From positions 66,053,201 to 66,117,200 of the forward strand of contig OZ038422.1 in the NCBI GenBank assembly GCA_964036155.1: a stretch of DNA of 64,000 bases. The letters run 5' to 3'. Under the pieces are notes generated by a model. That model worked only from the letters and a program-made list of their open reading frames with translations. It was not told where the DNA came from and did no database searches. This document shows positions 48,262 to 61,130 of this stretch, piece by piece. Each line of letters opens with the position of its first letter. Position 1 is the stretch's first letter. This stretch comes from Diploscapter coronatus (lineage: Eukaryota; Nematoda; Chromadorea; Rhabditida; Rhabditidae). The position numbers and the translations under genes were made by a program.

Positions 48262-50521
48262 AAGAAGTCGACTTCATTTCGGAAGACTACTATAACAAAT
48301 AAAAATCTACCTTAAGACATGGAAAAACGACGGCTAAATCTAGGACAACGGAGCCATAAAAACTCGTAAAGTCACAAAGCGCACTACATTCAAACATAAG
48401 ACGACTTCACATCACTAAATTCATTCAATTTCTTCGATGTTAAACTAGAAAATTTAAAATATGAAAATTCGCAAATGTGATGAGTGTTTATATTTTATCC
48501 TGTATAAATCATTCTGTATTCGTTTATGCTACAATTTTATTGCTTTTCAACTAATCCTTGAACATTTTAAAACATTTTTTATCACATTTACTTTGCACCA
48601 CGCTCGAAATTTTACTATTTATTTAAAATTATATGTAAAAATTCCTAAAATGGCAATGAATTAAGCTAAATATCGAGCAAACTCTATCGCTGAGTACCTG
48701 TCCATACAGGTTCTATGAATGAAACTAAATTCCGCCGCTTTAAAAACGATATTTAGATTGATCTCGAAATTGAACAATAAATAATCGAATCTGCAATTAA
48801 TTGTATTAAGGTGTTGCATAACTAGAGAAGCCAAGTGGTTTTTCCTTAATTGGTTGGATTGAGTAAATTCGATATCATAATGATGGCCGAGATCGGTACA
48901 AACTCAAAACTTTTTAGATTTTCAAAAACGGTCCATCCTACCAAAGTTATGTTATTAGAGTTCCGACGTCGTTCATGCCTTCAGAAAGTCTTTTTCGAAA
49001 AACCAACGACGCCATCATTTCGGGCGTATTTTATCACCTTAGTTGGTGTCTTGGTTTCATGAAATTATCAACTAGTTAACGGAATAATTAACGATAATTG
49101 AAACGGCAGAAAATTTCATGCGTTCTTTCTCTCCCTCAAAAAGGGAAGACCTGGCCTCCCTACATATACTGTATTTTTCCAGTGTTCTTCAAAACCTCTT
49201 TATTTAAATATTTCCAATTTTAATAATAATTTTTCTTATCACATATTATTCACCTGTTTAAAATTTGAAATGTATGACTTCACAGCTGTTAAGTGTTCAC
49301 TCAAAGTCTTGCGAATTTACAACTTCCTCTTATCATCTTAGGAATATTTAATTTTCACGAGATAAAGCGTAGAAACATAAAGCTATTGCCATCAAACTAT
49401 TTATTATTCCGATTAAGTCATCTACTCTTACGTAAATTATTGATTGATTTATATTACAATTATTTTACAAGATGATCATATTCGGGATTAAGGAGACCTT
49501 TTTAAATCAATCAACTCTTCATATAATAATAATAATTATTATTTTCTGCTTTTTTTATATTTATTACAAATTATGTCGCTAGGTATTTCAGAATCTTAAT
49601 TTCCAGAAATGGGCTTACCTAGGTCGTGGTTAATGCGAAAACGCACCTTAATTCACAGCAAATTTATTGTAAGTTTCATTTTCTTAATTTTAGAAATATT
49701 TAAAGAATAGTTAATTTTATCTAACAAGCATTTCAATATGGAGGGCGAGCGTTTTCAACAAAGTGTAGTGTTTCTTAGCCAAATGTTTGTTGGGAAACGC
49801 TACGGACTTTTCAATATAATGGCATGTATCAATAGCTAAAATGCGATAAAATTATTTATTGCTCGAATATATTTGAATATATTTGACGCATAAAATTCTG
49901 ATCTTAACAGTGATTTCATAGATTTTTACACATTACTCATAGTAATATGCTTTAATCTTATACATTTTATTGCGCTATTTCTTTCAACTATTACTTAGTA
50001 AGTTAGATTAAGAACAAATGTTCTGAAGATATTATTGTATATCTTCATTATTTTCTTTATTTAAGCATTGTTTTAAATGTTTTTGTTATATTTAAAATAT
50101 GGTCAATAATATGTGACATATGCTTATAATTTCTAATAGAAGAAATATGGCAACCAGTATTTGATGGCACGCTTTTAGTATATCATGGTATGCCTTCCAT
50201 TAAAATACGGCAAGATTTCTATCAATTAATAGAATGATTTTTCTATCTGAAAACAGTTTCTCAAATCTTCTCATATTATCCACCGTTGAGTAGATTTAGA
50301 TGCATAAGAACTCAAAAAAAAAACTTTCGAAATAATGTGAAAACATGGCTATTACAAATGTACTGAAATGGTAAAGATGATGAAGTCTATTTTTTCTACG
50401 ATATTTGGAGCACTAGAAGCTCGGTTCCTCTTACTGAATCTATGAAAACATCTAAATAGAGATTGTTTAATTCATAATTCCATTTTTCTAATTTTATAAG
50501 GTTTAGAAATTCCATAAGAAA
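48262..50521. other. intergenic region between DUF273 and the acyltransferase
   Basis: AT-rich, no gene supported on either strand. About 48828-48960 (GCCAAGTGGTTTTTCC, TTTTCAAAAACGGTCCATCC) is the partner of the repeat at 17330-17470. Confidence 0.5.
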
Positions 50522-53500
50522 ATGAAGAATTCTCAAAATGGACACATTTTAAACCCGGAGTTCACATCGATACCGGCCGCTAAAGCACACCCGCCTAAAC
50601 GAAGGGACATTCAAGGATTACGGTATATTTTTTTTTTAAATTAAAATGCTCTAATGCTAAACTTCATCGTCCTTTTACATAATAATTTTTTTTTTTCAGA
50701 AAATTCATTTCGAAGTCTTAAAATGATTTTTACAAAAATATTAATTTTATCTTTCAGAGCCTGGGCCATTATTTTGGTTCTCTTATTCCACTATTTCCCA
50801 GGGTATTTTCCGAATGGGTACGTTGGTGTGGATATGTGAGTTAAAATTTTTGTTTTATTTCTCAAAATATTTTCTTTAGTTTCTAATTTTTCCAGGTTTT
50901 TCGTGATTTCCGGCTACTTGATAGGAATGATCATTTGTAAATTCGAGGTTTTGGATCGACGGGCTTTGCAGACCTTCTATTATCGGAGAGCCAAGGTATA
51001 ATTTTTTTAAATTGAGAAAAATTACTATAATATCGATTTTTTAAAAAAATGTTTGTTACATCAAATTTTGTGTTTCAAAAATATCGATTTTACCAAAAAT
51101 CGCGAATTCAGCGCATCTTCCCGCTCTACTACCTGGCCATCGGGCTGATCTTCGTGGTTATGTACGTGTGTCTGCCCGAGCCGTCGTACGACATCAACAC
51201 AAACAGCGGCATGAAGGCCATTTTCCTTCTAACAAACATGAAGTCCGAGCTCGATCCCGAACAGGATTACGCCAAATTGGTGGGCGGATTTACTTTTTTG
51301 AGGACTAAAACCTGAAAAATTGCAACTTTTCTAATTAATGTTTGCAACCTTGTTGAAAAGGACGATTTTTAATTTCCATTTTTAGAAGTAAGAGATAATT
51401 TCAATAAATTATTTTCAATGCAATTTTTGATTCCATTCAAGGACAATTGAAATTTTCAAATGATTTTCGAGGCTTTGAAAGAAATTTTTTGATGAATTCT
51501 ATTTGTTTCGAAACTAAAAAATAAAATTTCAAAATATAACAAATCAGTAATTTGCAGTTGGCGGATGCCGAAGACCTATTCACGCACACTTGGTCGCTGT
51601 GTGTTGAGATCAAATGGTATTTCCTGGTTCCTTTCCTCTTCATGGCCCAAAGGCGACTGCCCATTTCGGCGATGCACTTTTTCATAGGTAACCATTTTTG
51701 GTACTATTTTGATTACCATTTTCATAATTACTCTTTGATTGATACCATATCAATGTTTTCATCTTTCTATTTAAAAACTATATTTCCAGGAATCGGCTCA
51801 ATTTCGCTGTTTTACCATTTGATCTCGAACGATACGATCGCCTTCAATTCGACATTTGCGAGGGTTTGGCAATTCTGTGCCGGAATTACGGCATACGTTG
51901 CGACGGTCTATGAGAAGAAGGTATTTTTTTATTGATTTACTTTTGAAAAATAATTAAAATCTAATTGTCTGCAATTTTCAGAACCTTCGACCAGTAGTGA
52001 AGAACAACGACGACAAAGATACGAGGCTTTTGCTGAACGATCAGGATGAAAACGAAGATCAAGACGGTGACTTTTTCAAATGTTTCAGAAATATCGATTT
52101 GGGTATTTTCGAAAGGTTAAAAAAGTTTTTTGGCTTTCGTAATTTGCATTTTTATTGTTTTCTAACGTTGTGCAGACTTCACAAGAATGTAAAATGTGCC
52201 ACGTAAAATGCCTGATTTCAAGCCTTATTTGAACAACCTTGGTCCGAAAAATTCAACTTTTAGAGAAAGTCGAAAAAAGGGATTTGGAAATTCTTTAATC
52301 CGATCTAAAAATTTAGTTGATTTTGGAAGGAAATAATGCCAATTCAGGAACCTTTCAAATTGTCAACTAAAGATAATTTTTTCAGGGAAAAATAGATTAT
52401 GTTCGCGAAAATGCTAATTTTCTGTGGGAATAAAATTATAACATGGAAGAAATATTTTTTAAAAAGAAAAATCAAAATATAACTTTTTCTATGTTAAAAT
52501 TTCAACCAATAAATTGAAAATAAAATGTTCAGTCCAAATAGTGGTCGAAGACAGACGACTCCTTCCTTACATAGCCTACTTCCTGTTCGCTCTGATCATG
52601 GTCACATTTTCCTGGTCCACCGAGGAGCCACACCATCTGAGGATAGAAATGACCTTCCTGACGGCGATTTTGATCGCCATCGGAGAATACTATGAGGTGG
52701 AATTTTTTTTATTTTCTAAAAAATCATTTTGTATTTTTCTTCTAAAATTCAAGAATAGAAAAAGCTCTGAAGTCTGAACTTTTTCTCTCATAAAAATTTG
52801 AAAATTCGTTTTTTTGTTTGTTGAAGATCTGGATCCTTTCAAACGCGCTGATGAACTATATCGGGAATATCTCCTACTCACTCTACCTAGTGCACTGGCC
52901 GATTTTTGTAACGATCAAGTATTTCGCCCCAGACAGTAATTTGGGTAATTTTAAGGACAATTTGGATAACTCGTTGCTTCGTCGCCCATAGTTAAGGTGG
53001 TAGGGGAGAGGTATTTCTCCATATTATTTCGTAGATAACGAAGCAGCGAATTATACAGGTTGTCATTTAAACTTTTTTCTTTGGAATTAAACAAAAATCG
53101 ATTTTCAGTGCTATTAATCGGGATAGGTCTCAGTTTCCTCACTGCTAGCATCATTTATTTCGCCTATGAACAGCCATACCTGAAATTGGGGGCAGTGAAA
53201 ATCTTCATCTTAGTAGGTTTCAATGTCAATATTTTTCTATTCTGATGTTTCATTTGAACTTTTAAAATTCAAAAATTTATTATTAGAGTCTTTATTTTTA
53301 AGAATTATATTTTCATTAAAACCGTCTTCATATTCTAAGGGCCCTTTTATTTGTTTGAAAGGGTCTTCTACTTTCAGATCGGTCTTTTATTCGTGGTCTC
53401 CCTAATTCTGACGCAGCCTTCGATCGTAACGAACCGAATCGACTACGAACGAAAATTTGGCGTCTACAATTTGGATCTACAAAAGGGCGACCCGTCCAAA

Positions 53501-55138
53501 AATCTCTGTGAGTTTTTATTTATTTTATTTTAAATTTTAAATTTTTGAGGCGAGATTAAATTTAGCAAAAATGGGCATGTTTTTCAGCAGTCGCCGTAGC
53601 GTTGAATTACTACGAGGGCGTGACTCGGGTTAAAGCGAGTAATGCAGTGGAAAATTGCACTCACGTCGATTTTGGATCCAAACAAATCAAAGCCCCCTTC
53701 GGGTGGTGTAAAATGCCGGTAATTCTTTAGTAAAATTAAAATTTTATACAGGCTTTTGAGGAATTTTTGAAACAAAAAACAACAAACCTAAATCAATAAT
53801 CTTGCCGACTTGACTAGGTGAGCTTCAGGGCAAACACACGGGAAAAGTCAAATTCCTGGTGATCGGAAATTCGTATGCCTGCAATCAAGGCCACATCGTC
53901 TATGAAGCGTTCCAGAATTTGACGAAAGAATTTCACTTTTTCTGCTTAGTGGGTGAGCTTTTTAAACTTCACTTATTCGAAAAATGATTCTCCAAAAACT
54001 GATAACCAGAAAGAAAATTGGGAATTTTTAAAGTTTTGAAGTAAAGAAATTGAAAAGATATATGTTTAAAGAAAACTCTAGCCTGCGAACCCCTTATGGA
54101 AAAACAGGACCGTGGCTGCCATTTATTAACACAATGGCACGACGTTTACAACCAAATCAAGCCCGATGTACTGTTCATGTTGCATAGGCAAGAAAAATAA
54201 AACAATTTAAAAATGAAATAATATAAAATTAAAAATATAAACATTTGAATAAAATAAAAATGTAAACTTCAGGCCGATAATGGGTATGGCTAAGCTGGAC
54301 GAAACGAAACCGATCGAGCAGGACGATGTTTATCAACAACACGTTCGAATGATTAGCTGGTACCTCAAACAGGACAAGCTTTTGAAGGTGCAAAAATTAA
54401 ACTTTTAATTCTTTTTCTTTATAAATTTGTAGTAAGTACCTTGATTTTTGTCAATTTCTTGGTTAAATCGGGAGAAAATTTGAAAAGAAAAAGGTTTTTC
54501 TTCAGATTTACATCCAACACGCCTTGCCAGAATGCCCAGTTTATTGCGCCAGAGAGATCAATAAATGGATTTTAGAAGAAAACAAGCCACTCAGGTTTGC
54601 TGGGGTGAGTTTGAAAATTTTTCCGAAAAAATATCTTTTGTAACTTTTGATAAGAAAATTAATAATTTATTAGAAAAAAAATAAAATTCAGGACCGTTTC
54701 ACAATCCACAATGAAAAATGGGAGCGAATTCGATTCGAGCATCTCGTGAAAATGAAAACGTGAGATTTTAAAAAATTGTTTTTTTGTAAATTAAATTTCA
54801 GATGCCAAGGGAAATGCGAATTATTCGATTATTATCCTGAATTGTTGAATAAGAAAGGAGAGGTGGGACTTTTAATAAAAAAAACAATTGGAGAAAGTCA
54901 CTTATTTAGGAAACTGAAAAACTCTAGAAATATTAAGTTAAATTATTTGAAATTCTAAAATATAATAATAACAAAAGAATAAAATATAAATGTTCAGTTT
55001 TCTATGTACGACGAGAACACAAATTTGGTCTATTTCGACGATCACCTGCATTTGTCGAAGTTCGGCCGCGACAAGGTCAAAATCGTCTATAAGCGATTAG
55101 CGGAAAAATTCGCGAAACAATACCCGAAGTTGGTGTAA
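50522..55138 (+). CDS. OAC-type membrane acyltransferase (acyltransferase-3 domain plus SGNH-like C-terminal domain)
   Basis: Nineteen exons join in phase to about 717 residues, the size of nematode OAC (O-acyltransferase homologue) proteins. Start ATG 50522 (MKNSQNGHILNPEF), stop 55136-55138. The N-terminal half is polytopic. RRDIQGLRAW, the catalytic-type His in LVLLFHYFP, GYVGVDMFFVISGYLIG, FYYRRAKRIFPLYYLA, THTWSLCVEIKWYFLVPF and GNISYSLYLVHWPIFV are hallmark acyltransferase-3 motifs. The C-terminal half has FLVIGNSYACNQG (SGNH block with candidate Ser/Asn) and VYFDDHLHLSKFG (Asp-His pair), separated by Cys-rich segments suggesting a lumenal or extracellular fold. It presumably moves acyl groups on sugars or lipids; substrate unknown. 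Exons are GC-richer than introns. The intron at 54188-54272 uses a GC donor. Confidence 0.9.
52950..53066. mobile_element. small hairpin element in an acyltransferase intron
   Basis: GGACAATTTGGATAACTCG and TTGCTTCGTC near 52957-52985 are mirrored by GATAACGAAGCAGCGAATTA and ACAGGTTGTC near 53033-53066. It fills most of the intron between the VHWPIFV exon and the next one; the neighbouring exons still join in phase. Confidence 0.55.
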
Positions 55139-56505
55139 TAATTTGATTTTCTTTTTCGCAGTGCTTTGACCTGTCCGGCGTCATTTTTTCAGAAACCTGG
55201 AAATAACTTTCTACCTGTGCATTATTTTAAAACAATTTAACAAATATTTCCGACAATCATATCTGATTAGATTTTTCAAAAAATGCGTTATAAGATTGGT
55301 AAATATCGATTTTGATGCAATTTTAATGAGGCTTTGCCGGACAAAGAAAAGGGAAGGCAAAGCATCGTTTTATTTTCATTTTTCTTTTTGTACCATATTT
55401 TCTGGAAATAATATTCAAAATTTGAAATCTACGAAGTCTTTGAATAGTGCATTAGTTTTTTCTCTAGAATTTCGTTTTTAAATCCTACTCTTTAGTAAAA
55501 CCCCTGAGTGTGTTTGTCTGTCTGTTGTGTCTCCAACGCTATTGCTTGAAGTGAGATGAATAAAAATGGTTGGATGCAGAATTTTCCGGTGGTGTGCAAC
55601 GTATAGGTTTTGTTTGGGTTTGATGAGATAATTGGGCAATTAGAAGTGATTTGCCTTTAACATTTTTGCTCTCTCACCCCCGCATGCTATTTCTTTGTGG
55701 GGAGAATGGGCTCTTTATTCTGCGTGTCGCTGAAAGGAGAGAGAGCCGTTAGCATACTTGGATGGCCAAGTGGATAGCGCGTATGACTTCGTGGCGAATA
55801 CGAATGAGCATTGGTAGATTCGAGAGTTCGATTCTCTTTTAATGAGTCGGTTCTCTTTTGCATTTTTATGGATGGAAAGGAACTTGAAATTTAGCAAAAT
55901 TTTTGAAGAATTTTGGAAAATGACATCAATGGGATAATTGAATGATAACAAAGAAATATTTTAAATAGTTGATTGAATTTTTTAATTTTTTACTTGGATA
56001 GAAAATATGAATATGAGGATACAGTATTGATTGGTGTGAGATATGATAGATGAGATTTGCATTGATTGGCAAGATAGATTTCACTGATTGTTAGGAGATA
56101 TTTTGTATTAAATTGCGCGATTATCATCGACATGTTTTCTTCAATTTTTTAAATCAAAATTCAAAACCATTAGTATTTTTGTAAAGTTTGTCTGTTTGTA
56201 CATGCTTATATTTGGGGATGTGATTATCCAATTGAGATGGGGTTTACACCAACAGATGCGAAATTTTCCTGTGACGTGCAACGTAAAAAGATGCTATTGA
56301 TTTTGGTCCAGAAAATGGGTACTTTTACCCAAAAATGTGGTTTCCACTGTATAAAGTCAGAAAAGAGAAATAGCATGTGATGTGGAGAGAGCAAGCAAAA
56401 AGGAAAGGGGGAAGAGAAGGTCCAGTGAATCATCGAGTTTGACCAGGAATAAAAGCATGTTCCCGTGGGAGAGTGGTGTGATTCCCGGCTCTCAGTAGTA
56501 AGATG
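55139..56505. other. intergenic repeat region with Helitron-like 5' end and tRNA-like box pair
   Basis: No protein gene supported. 55486-55610 repeats the start of the 43.8-44.7 kb segment in the opposite orientation. A weaker second copy of the same motif order (TTTGTCTGTTTG, then GTGACGTGCAACGTA) lies at 56185-56285, suggesting tandem or nested insertions. Confidence 0.5.
55756..55845 (+). ncRNA. tRNA-like Pol III promoter (degenerate)
   Basis: A box TGGCCAAGTGG at 55763-55773, B box AGTTCGATTCT at 55825-55835 with a good T-arm (GAGAG, TTCGATT, CTCTT), T4 runs downstream. The acceptor stem does not pair and the anticodon region is abnormal, so this looks like a tRNA-derived SINE head. It shares AGTGGATAGCGC with the tRNA-like units at 29.56 and 29.97 kb. 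Confidence 0.5.
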
Positions 56506-58482
56506 TTAAGAGAGCGTATTTGTAAGACTCGAACAGTTTACGGATTTCAGAAAAAGTCTGAAAAATCGTGATTTGATCATAGAGGTGAATATCCCTATGG
56601 GTCCTAATCACAAAATCGAGAAGATTAGGTCCCGCTCTCAAAAGTGGGTGGAGTTATGCTAATTTAAAAATCACGCTTTTGACGCTAAAGTGGCCATCAG
56701 ATGGTACAAAGAAAACTTTTTCGGTATAAAAGATTTTCGAAAAATTTAAAAAGCATCATGTAGCCCATGTAATTGCTCATCTTCTGATATATAGGTTTTA
56801 GGGGTATCAACCACTTGCTAGTACGGTATGTTGTCCTGATGTCAAAATAGGGGGTAAAAATACTCCCCAAATTTGCAGAAAATCGCTTCCCCTGAACAAA
56901 AAATATTATTTGTGTAAATGAACGGATACCATAAGATTATTCTCCATGGAAAACTGCATCGAAATCAGCCAGGGAAATTGAAAAATAAGGGTACTCTTTT
57001 TGAGAAAAAAACGCCCAAAGATGGTGTGGTTAGAGGGTCGAATTTTTAAATTTCATGAAAACCCCCACAAATTATATACCATTCAACGCGCAATGAAAAA
57101 CTGAGCAAACTTTGTGAAGACACCTCATGGTTATCTATTATGGTATGCGTGGTATGGAGGTTTGAATGGTTCAGACCTACAAAAATGACAAAAATATTCA
57201 AAAATTCATAACTTTTGTAAAATCAAACGAATTCGGAAAATCTTTTCTGAATATAGCAGTTGGAGGGCAATACTTCATTTTTGCTTCCTAGAGTACCGTG
57301 CTACCGCTCTATCATTTTACCATATGGATCCATGGTATACCATTCATATGGTATCCGAGTGATACTATATCAAAATGGATATCAATCGACTCGAAATTGA
57401 CTGGAGAGTAATATTCGAGTCCATTTCTATCAATTTCAGCAAGTGGTTGCATTATACCATCATTGTATCTGGCTATAACCACTTACTGAAAAAAGGCCAA
57501 AAATGAGATAATTTTAAATGACCATAAAAAGCGATAGACTAATTCGTTTTTCAAGCGGTTTCCAGAATATTACTCAGCTCGATAAGGGCTTTCGTTTGGT
57601 ATACAACATGATGGGTATTGGTTACCAAATGGTAATTTGACCATATGAGCCACTACCATTTGGTACAATACCATGTTTGGTATCGTTCGACTCCAAATTG
57701 GATGAAAATAATTAATAGATGTCTCTAGCTTTAATTTTAGCCCGAATTTTGGTAGACTACCTATGAAAATATTCTCGTACCATTTTCTTGAAAATTGATA
57801 TTAAATTTTAGTTTTTGAAGTACCACTCCCATACCATAATAGATAACCACGAGGTGTCTTCACAAAAGTTACTCAGTTTGGTAAGCTCTATCGTTTGGTA
57901 TACAATTTGGAATATGTACCTCACATTTTCACTTTTCGACCCTCTGACTGCACCCTCTTTGGGCGCTTTTTTCTCAAAATGAGTACCCTTATTTTTCAAT
58001 TTCTCTGGCTGATTTCGATGTAGTTTTCCATGTAGAATAATCTTATGGTATCCGTTCATTTACACAAATAATATTTTTTGTTCAGGGGAAGCGATTTTCT
58101 GCAAATTTAGGGAGTATTTTTACCCCCTATTTTGACATCAGGACAACATACCGTACTAGCAAGTGGTTGATACCCCTAAAACTCTATATCAATAGACGTG
58201 GCCCATTGTCTAGTTTACTACCCTTTTTAAATTTTTCGAAAATCTTTTATACCGAAAAAATTTTCTTTGTACCATCTGATGGCCACTTTAGCGTCAAAAG
58301 CGTGATTTTTAAATTAGCATAACTCCACCCACTTTTGAGAGCGGGACCTAATCTTCTCGATTTTGTGATTAGGACCCATAGGGATATTCAATTCTATGAT
58401 CAAATCACGATTTTTCAGACGTTTTCCTGAAATTCGAGTTTTCTTTGATGACTGTTCGGGTCTTACAAATACACTCTCTTAA
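56506..58482. mobile_element. TTAAGAG-family palindromic element with a unique centre
   Basis: Left end TTAAGAGAGCGTATTTGTAA, right end its near reverse complement finishing in CTCTCTTAA. Arms of about 660-780 bp (56506-57283 and 57816-58482) are clear inverted copies sharing GTACAAAGAAAACTTTTT, ACTTGCTAGTACGGTATG and GAGGTGTCTTCAC-type blocks. The centre (57284-57815) is a block that recurs inverted at 58483-59000 and, with a deletion, at 60843-61000. TTAA at both ends would suit a TTAA-targeting transposon, but this is inference. Confidence 0.75.
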
Positions 58483-61130
58483 TGTCAATTTTCAAGAAAA
58501 TGATACGAGAATATTTTCGTAGGTAGTCTACCAAAACTTGAGCTCAAATTGAAGCTAGAGACATCTATTATTTATTCCCACTCAATTTGGAGTCGAACGA
58601 TACCAAACATGATATTTTGTACCAAATGGTAGCGACCCATATGGTCAAGTTACCATTTGGTAACCAATACCCATCATGTTATATACCAAACCAAATCCCT
58701 TATAGAGCTGAGTAATATTCTAAAAACCGTTTGAAAAACAGATTAGTCTATCGCCTTTTATGTTCATTTGAAAATACCCCATTTTTGGTCTTTTTCAACA
58801 GGTGGTTATAACCAATTACAATGATGGTATAATGAAACCACTTGCTGAAATTGATAGAAATGGACTCGAATATTACTCTCCAGTCAATTTCGAGTCGATT
58901 GATATCCATTTTGATATAGTATCACTCGGGTACCATATGAGTGGTATACCATGGATCCATATGGTAAAATGATAGAGCGGTAGCACGGTACTCTAGGAAG
59001 AAAAAATGAAGTATTGCCCTTCAGCTACTAAATTTCGAAAAGATTTTTCGAATTCATTTGATTTTCGAAAAGCCATGAATTTTTTTGTCATTTTCGTGGG
59101 TCTGACCCCTTCAAACCTCCATACCATAATAGATAACCATGAGGTGTCTTCACAAAAGTTGCTTAGTTTTTCCAGGGCTATCGATTCGTGTACTGTTTGA
59201 ATTTTTTCAACCGATTTTGTAAAATTCGACCCTCAGACCACGCCCATTTGGCTGATTTTTTCTCAAAAGTGTCCCGCCTAATTCATGTTTTTTAGGACTG
59301 ATTTTAGGGTAATTTGATACGTAGAATCCGAATATAGCATTAGATTTTGGTAACTTCTCCTAAAATTTTTCAGCAAAATCGATTTTCTACAAAAATGCAT
59401 GTTTTAAAACTGCCATTTTTGACACTTTTGACTTTGGGACCCTCTCCAGCCTCAAATAATTGGCTGACCTCCTAAAGTCTATAAGGCCTGTCTCAAAATT
59501 ATGAACGCACCCTATATTTTTAGATTTTCAGAACATCAAGAAGAGTTTCAATGAAGCTGATAGTGATGATATAATCAGATATCGATAACAAATATATTAC
59601 TACAGTTTTTATCGAAATGACGCTTAAACTACGACGCCAGCGATGAAAAGTTCATTTTTTGCTTGTCTCAAAATTATGAACGCACTTTGCGTTCAGGAGC
59701 ACCACACTCGCATACCTGAATTATTTTGGCTCAAATTTTGTACACAGATTCTCTAATCTCTTCCTCGTATATCTGCAAAATTTCAGTTCGATTCGATTTA
59801 CTATGCCGTTTCTACGATTTTTTTCTTAAAATATCCCTTAACTATGGAAATTGAGAAGTTCTGGAATTGCTGCAACCGACGTAACGCCAAAATAGTATGT
59901 AAAAATGAAAGAGCAACTCCTAACCTTTCTTATCTCTAAATACTAGTTCGCGCGTTGCGTCGGTTGCAGCAATTCCAGAACTTCTCAATTTCCATAGTTA
60001 AGGGATATTTTAAGAAAAAAATCGTAGAAACGGCATAGTAAATCGAATCGAACTGAAATTTTGCAGATATACGAGGAAGAGATTAGAGAATCTGTGTACA
60101 AAATTTGAGCCAAAATAATTCAGGTATGCGAGTGTGGTGCTCCTGAACGCAAAGTGCGTTCATAATTTTGAGACAAGCAAAAAATGAACTTTTCATCGCT
60201 GGCGTCGTAGTTTAAGCGTCATTTCGATAAAAACTGTAGTAATATATTTGTTATCGATATCTGATTATATCATCACTATCAGCTTCATTGAAACTCTTCT
60301 TGATGTTCTGAAAATCTAAAAATATAGGGTGCGTTCATAATTTTGAGACAGGCCTTATAGACTTTAGGAGGTCAGCCAATTATTTGAGGCTGGAGAGGGT
60401 CCCAAAGTCAAAAGTGTCAAAAATGGCAGTTTTAAAACATGCATTTTTGTAGAAAATCGATTTTGCTGAAAAATTTTAGGAGAAGTTACCAAAATCTAAT
60501 GCTATATTCGGATTCTACGTATCAAATTACCCTAAAATCAGTCCTAAAAAACATGAATTAGGCGGGACACTTTTGAGAAAAAATCAGCCAAATGGGCGTG
60601 GTCTGAGGGTCGAATTTTACAAAATCGGTTGAAAAAATTCAAACAGTACACGAATCGATAGCCCTGGAAAAACTAAGCAACTTTTGTGAAGACACCTCAT
60701 GGTTATCTATTATGGTATGGAGGTTTGAAGGGGTCAGACCCACGAAAATGACAAAAAAATTCATGGCTTTTCGAAAATCAAATGAATTCGAAAAATCTTT
60801 TCGAAATTTAGTAGCTGAAGGGCAATACTTCATTTTTTCTTCCTAGAGTACCGTGCTACCGCTCTATCATTTTACCATATGGATCCATGGTATACCACTC
60901 ATATGGTACCCGAGTGATACTATATCAAAATGGATATCAATCGACTCGAAATTGACTGGAGAGTAATATTTTCGTATCATTTTCTTGAAAGTTGACATTA
61001 AATTTAGGTTTCTGAGGTACCACTTCCATAACATAATAGATAGACCCGAGGTATCTTCACAAAAGTTGCTCAGTTTTTTAAGGGCTATCAAATGGTGTAT
61101 CGTTTGATTTTTCCGGTACATTTTTGAAAA
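58483..61130. mobile_element. second palindromic family unit containing a nested palindrome
   Basis: Inverted arms 58830-59483 and 60356-60985 carry the same interior as 31560-32420 (TCAGCCAATTATTTGAGGCT, GAAGACACCTCATGG). They are bordered by the block that forms the centre of the 56.5-58.5 kb unit. The right-hand border block has an internal deletion joining GGAGAGTAATATT to TTCGTATCATTTTC. A younger palindrome (59484-60355) sits at the axis. Identical 64-codon frames on both arms (59006-59200 plus, 60639-60833 minus) arise from the symmetry. Confidence 0.7.
59484..60355. mobile_element. 872-bp near-perfect palindromic element (TA target), nested
   Basis: Ends AGGCCTGTCTCAAAATTATG at the left and its exact reverse complement at the right, flanked by TA. 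Arms of about 400 bp appear identical by eye; the spacer is about 70-80 bp around 59880-59960. The terminal motif TGTCTCAAAATTATGAACGC recurs in direct orientation about 180 bp inside each arm (59664). TA flanks suggest a Tc/mariner-type MITE. No transposase encoded. Confidence 0.85.

Noticed and set aside
59006..60833. Identical 64-codon frames on opposite strands (MKYCPSATKF...)
   Set aside because: Caused by inverted arms of a non-coding repeat; no codon bias or homologue.
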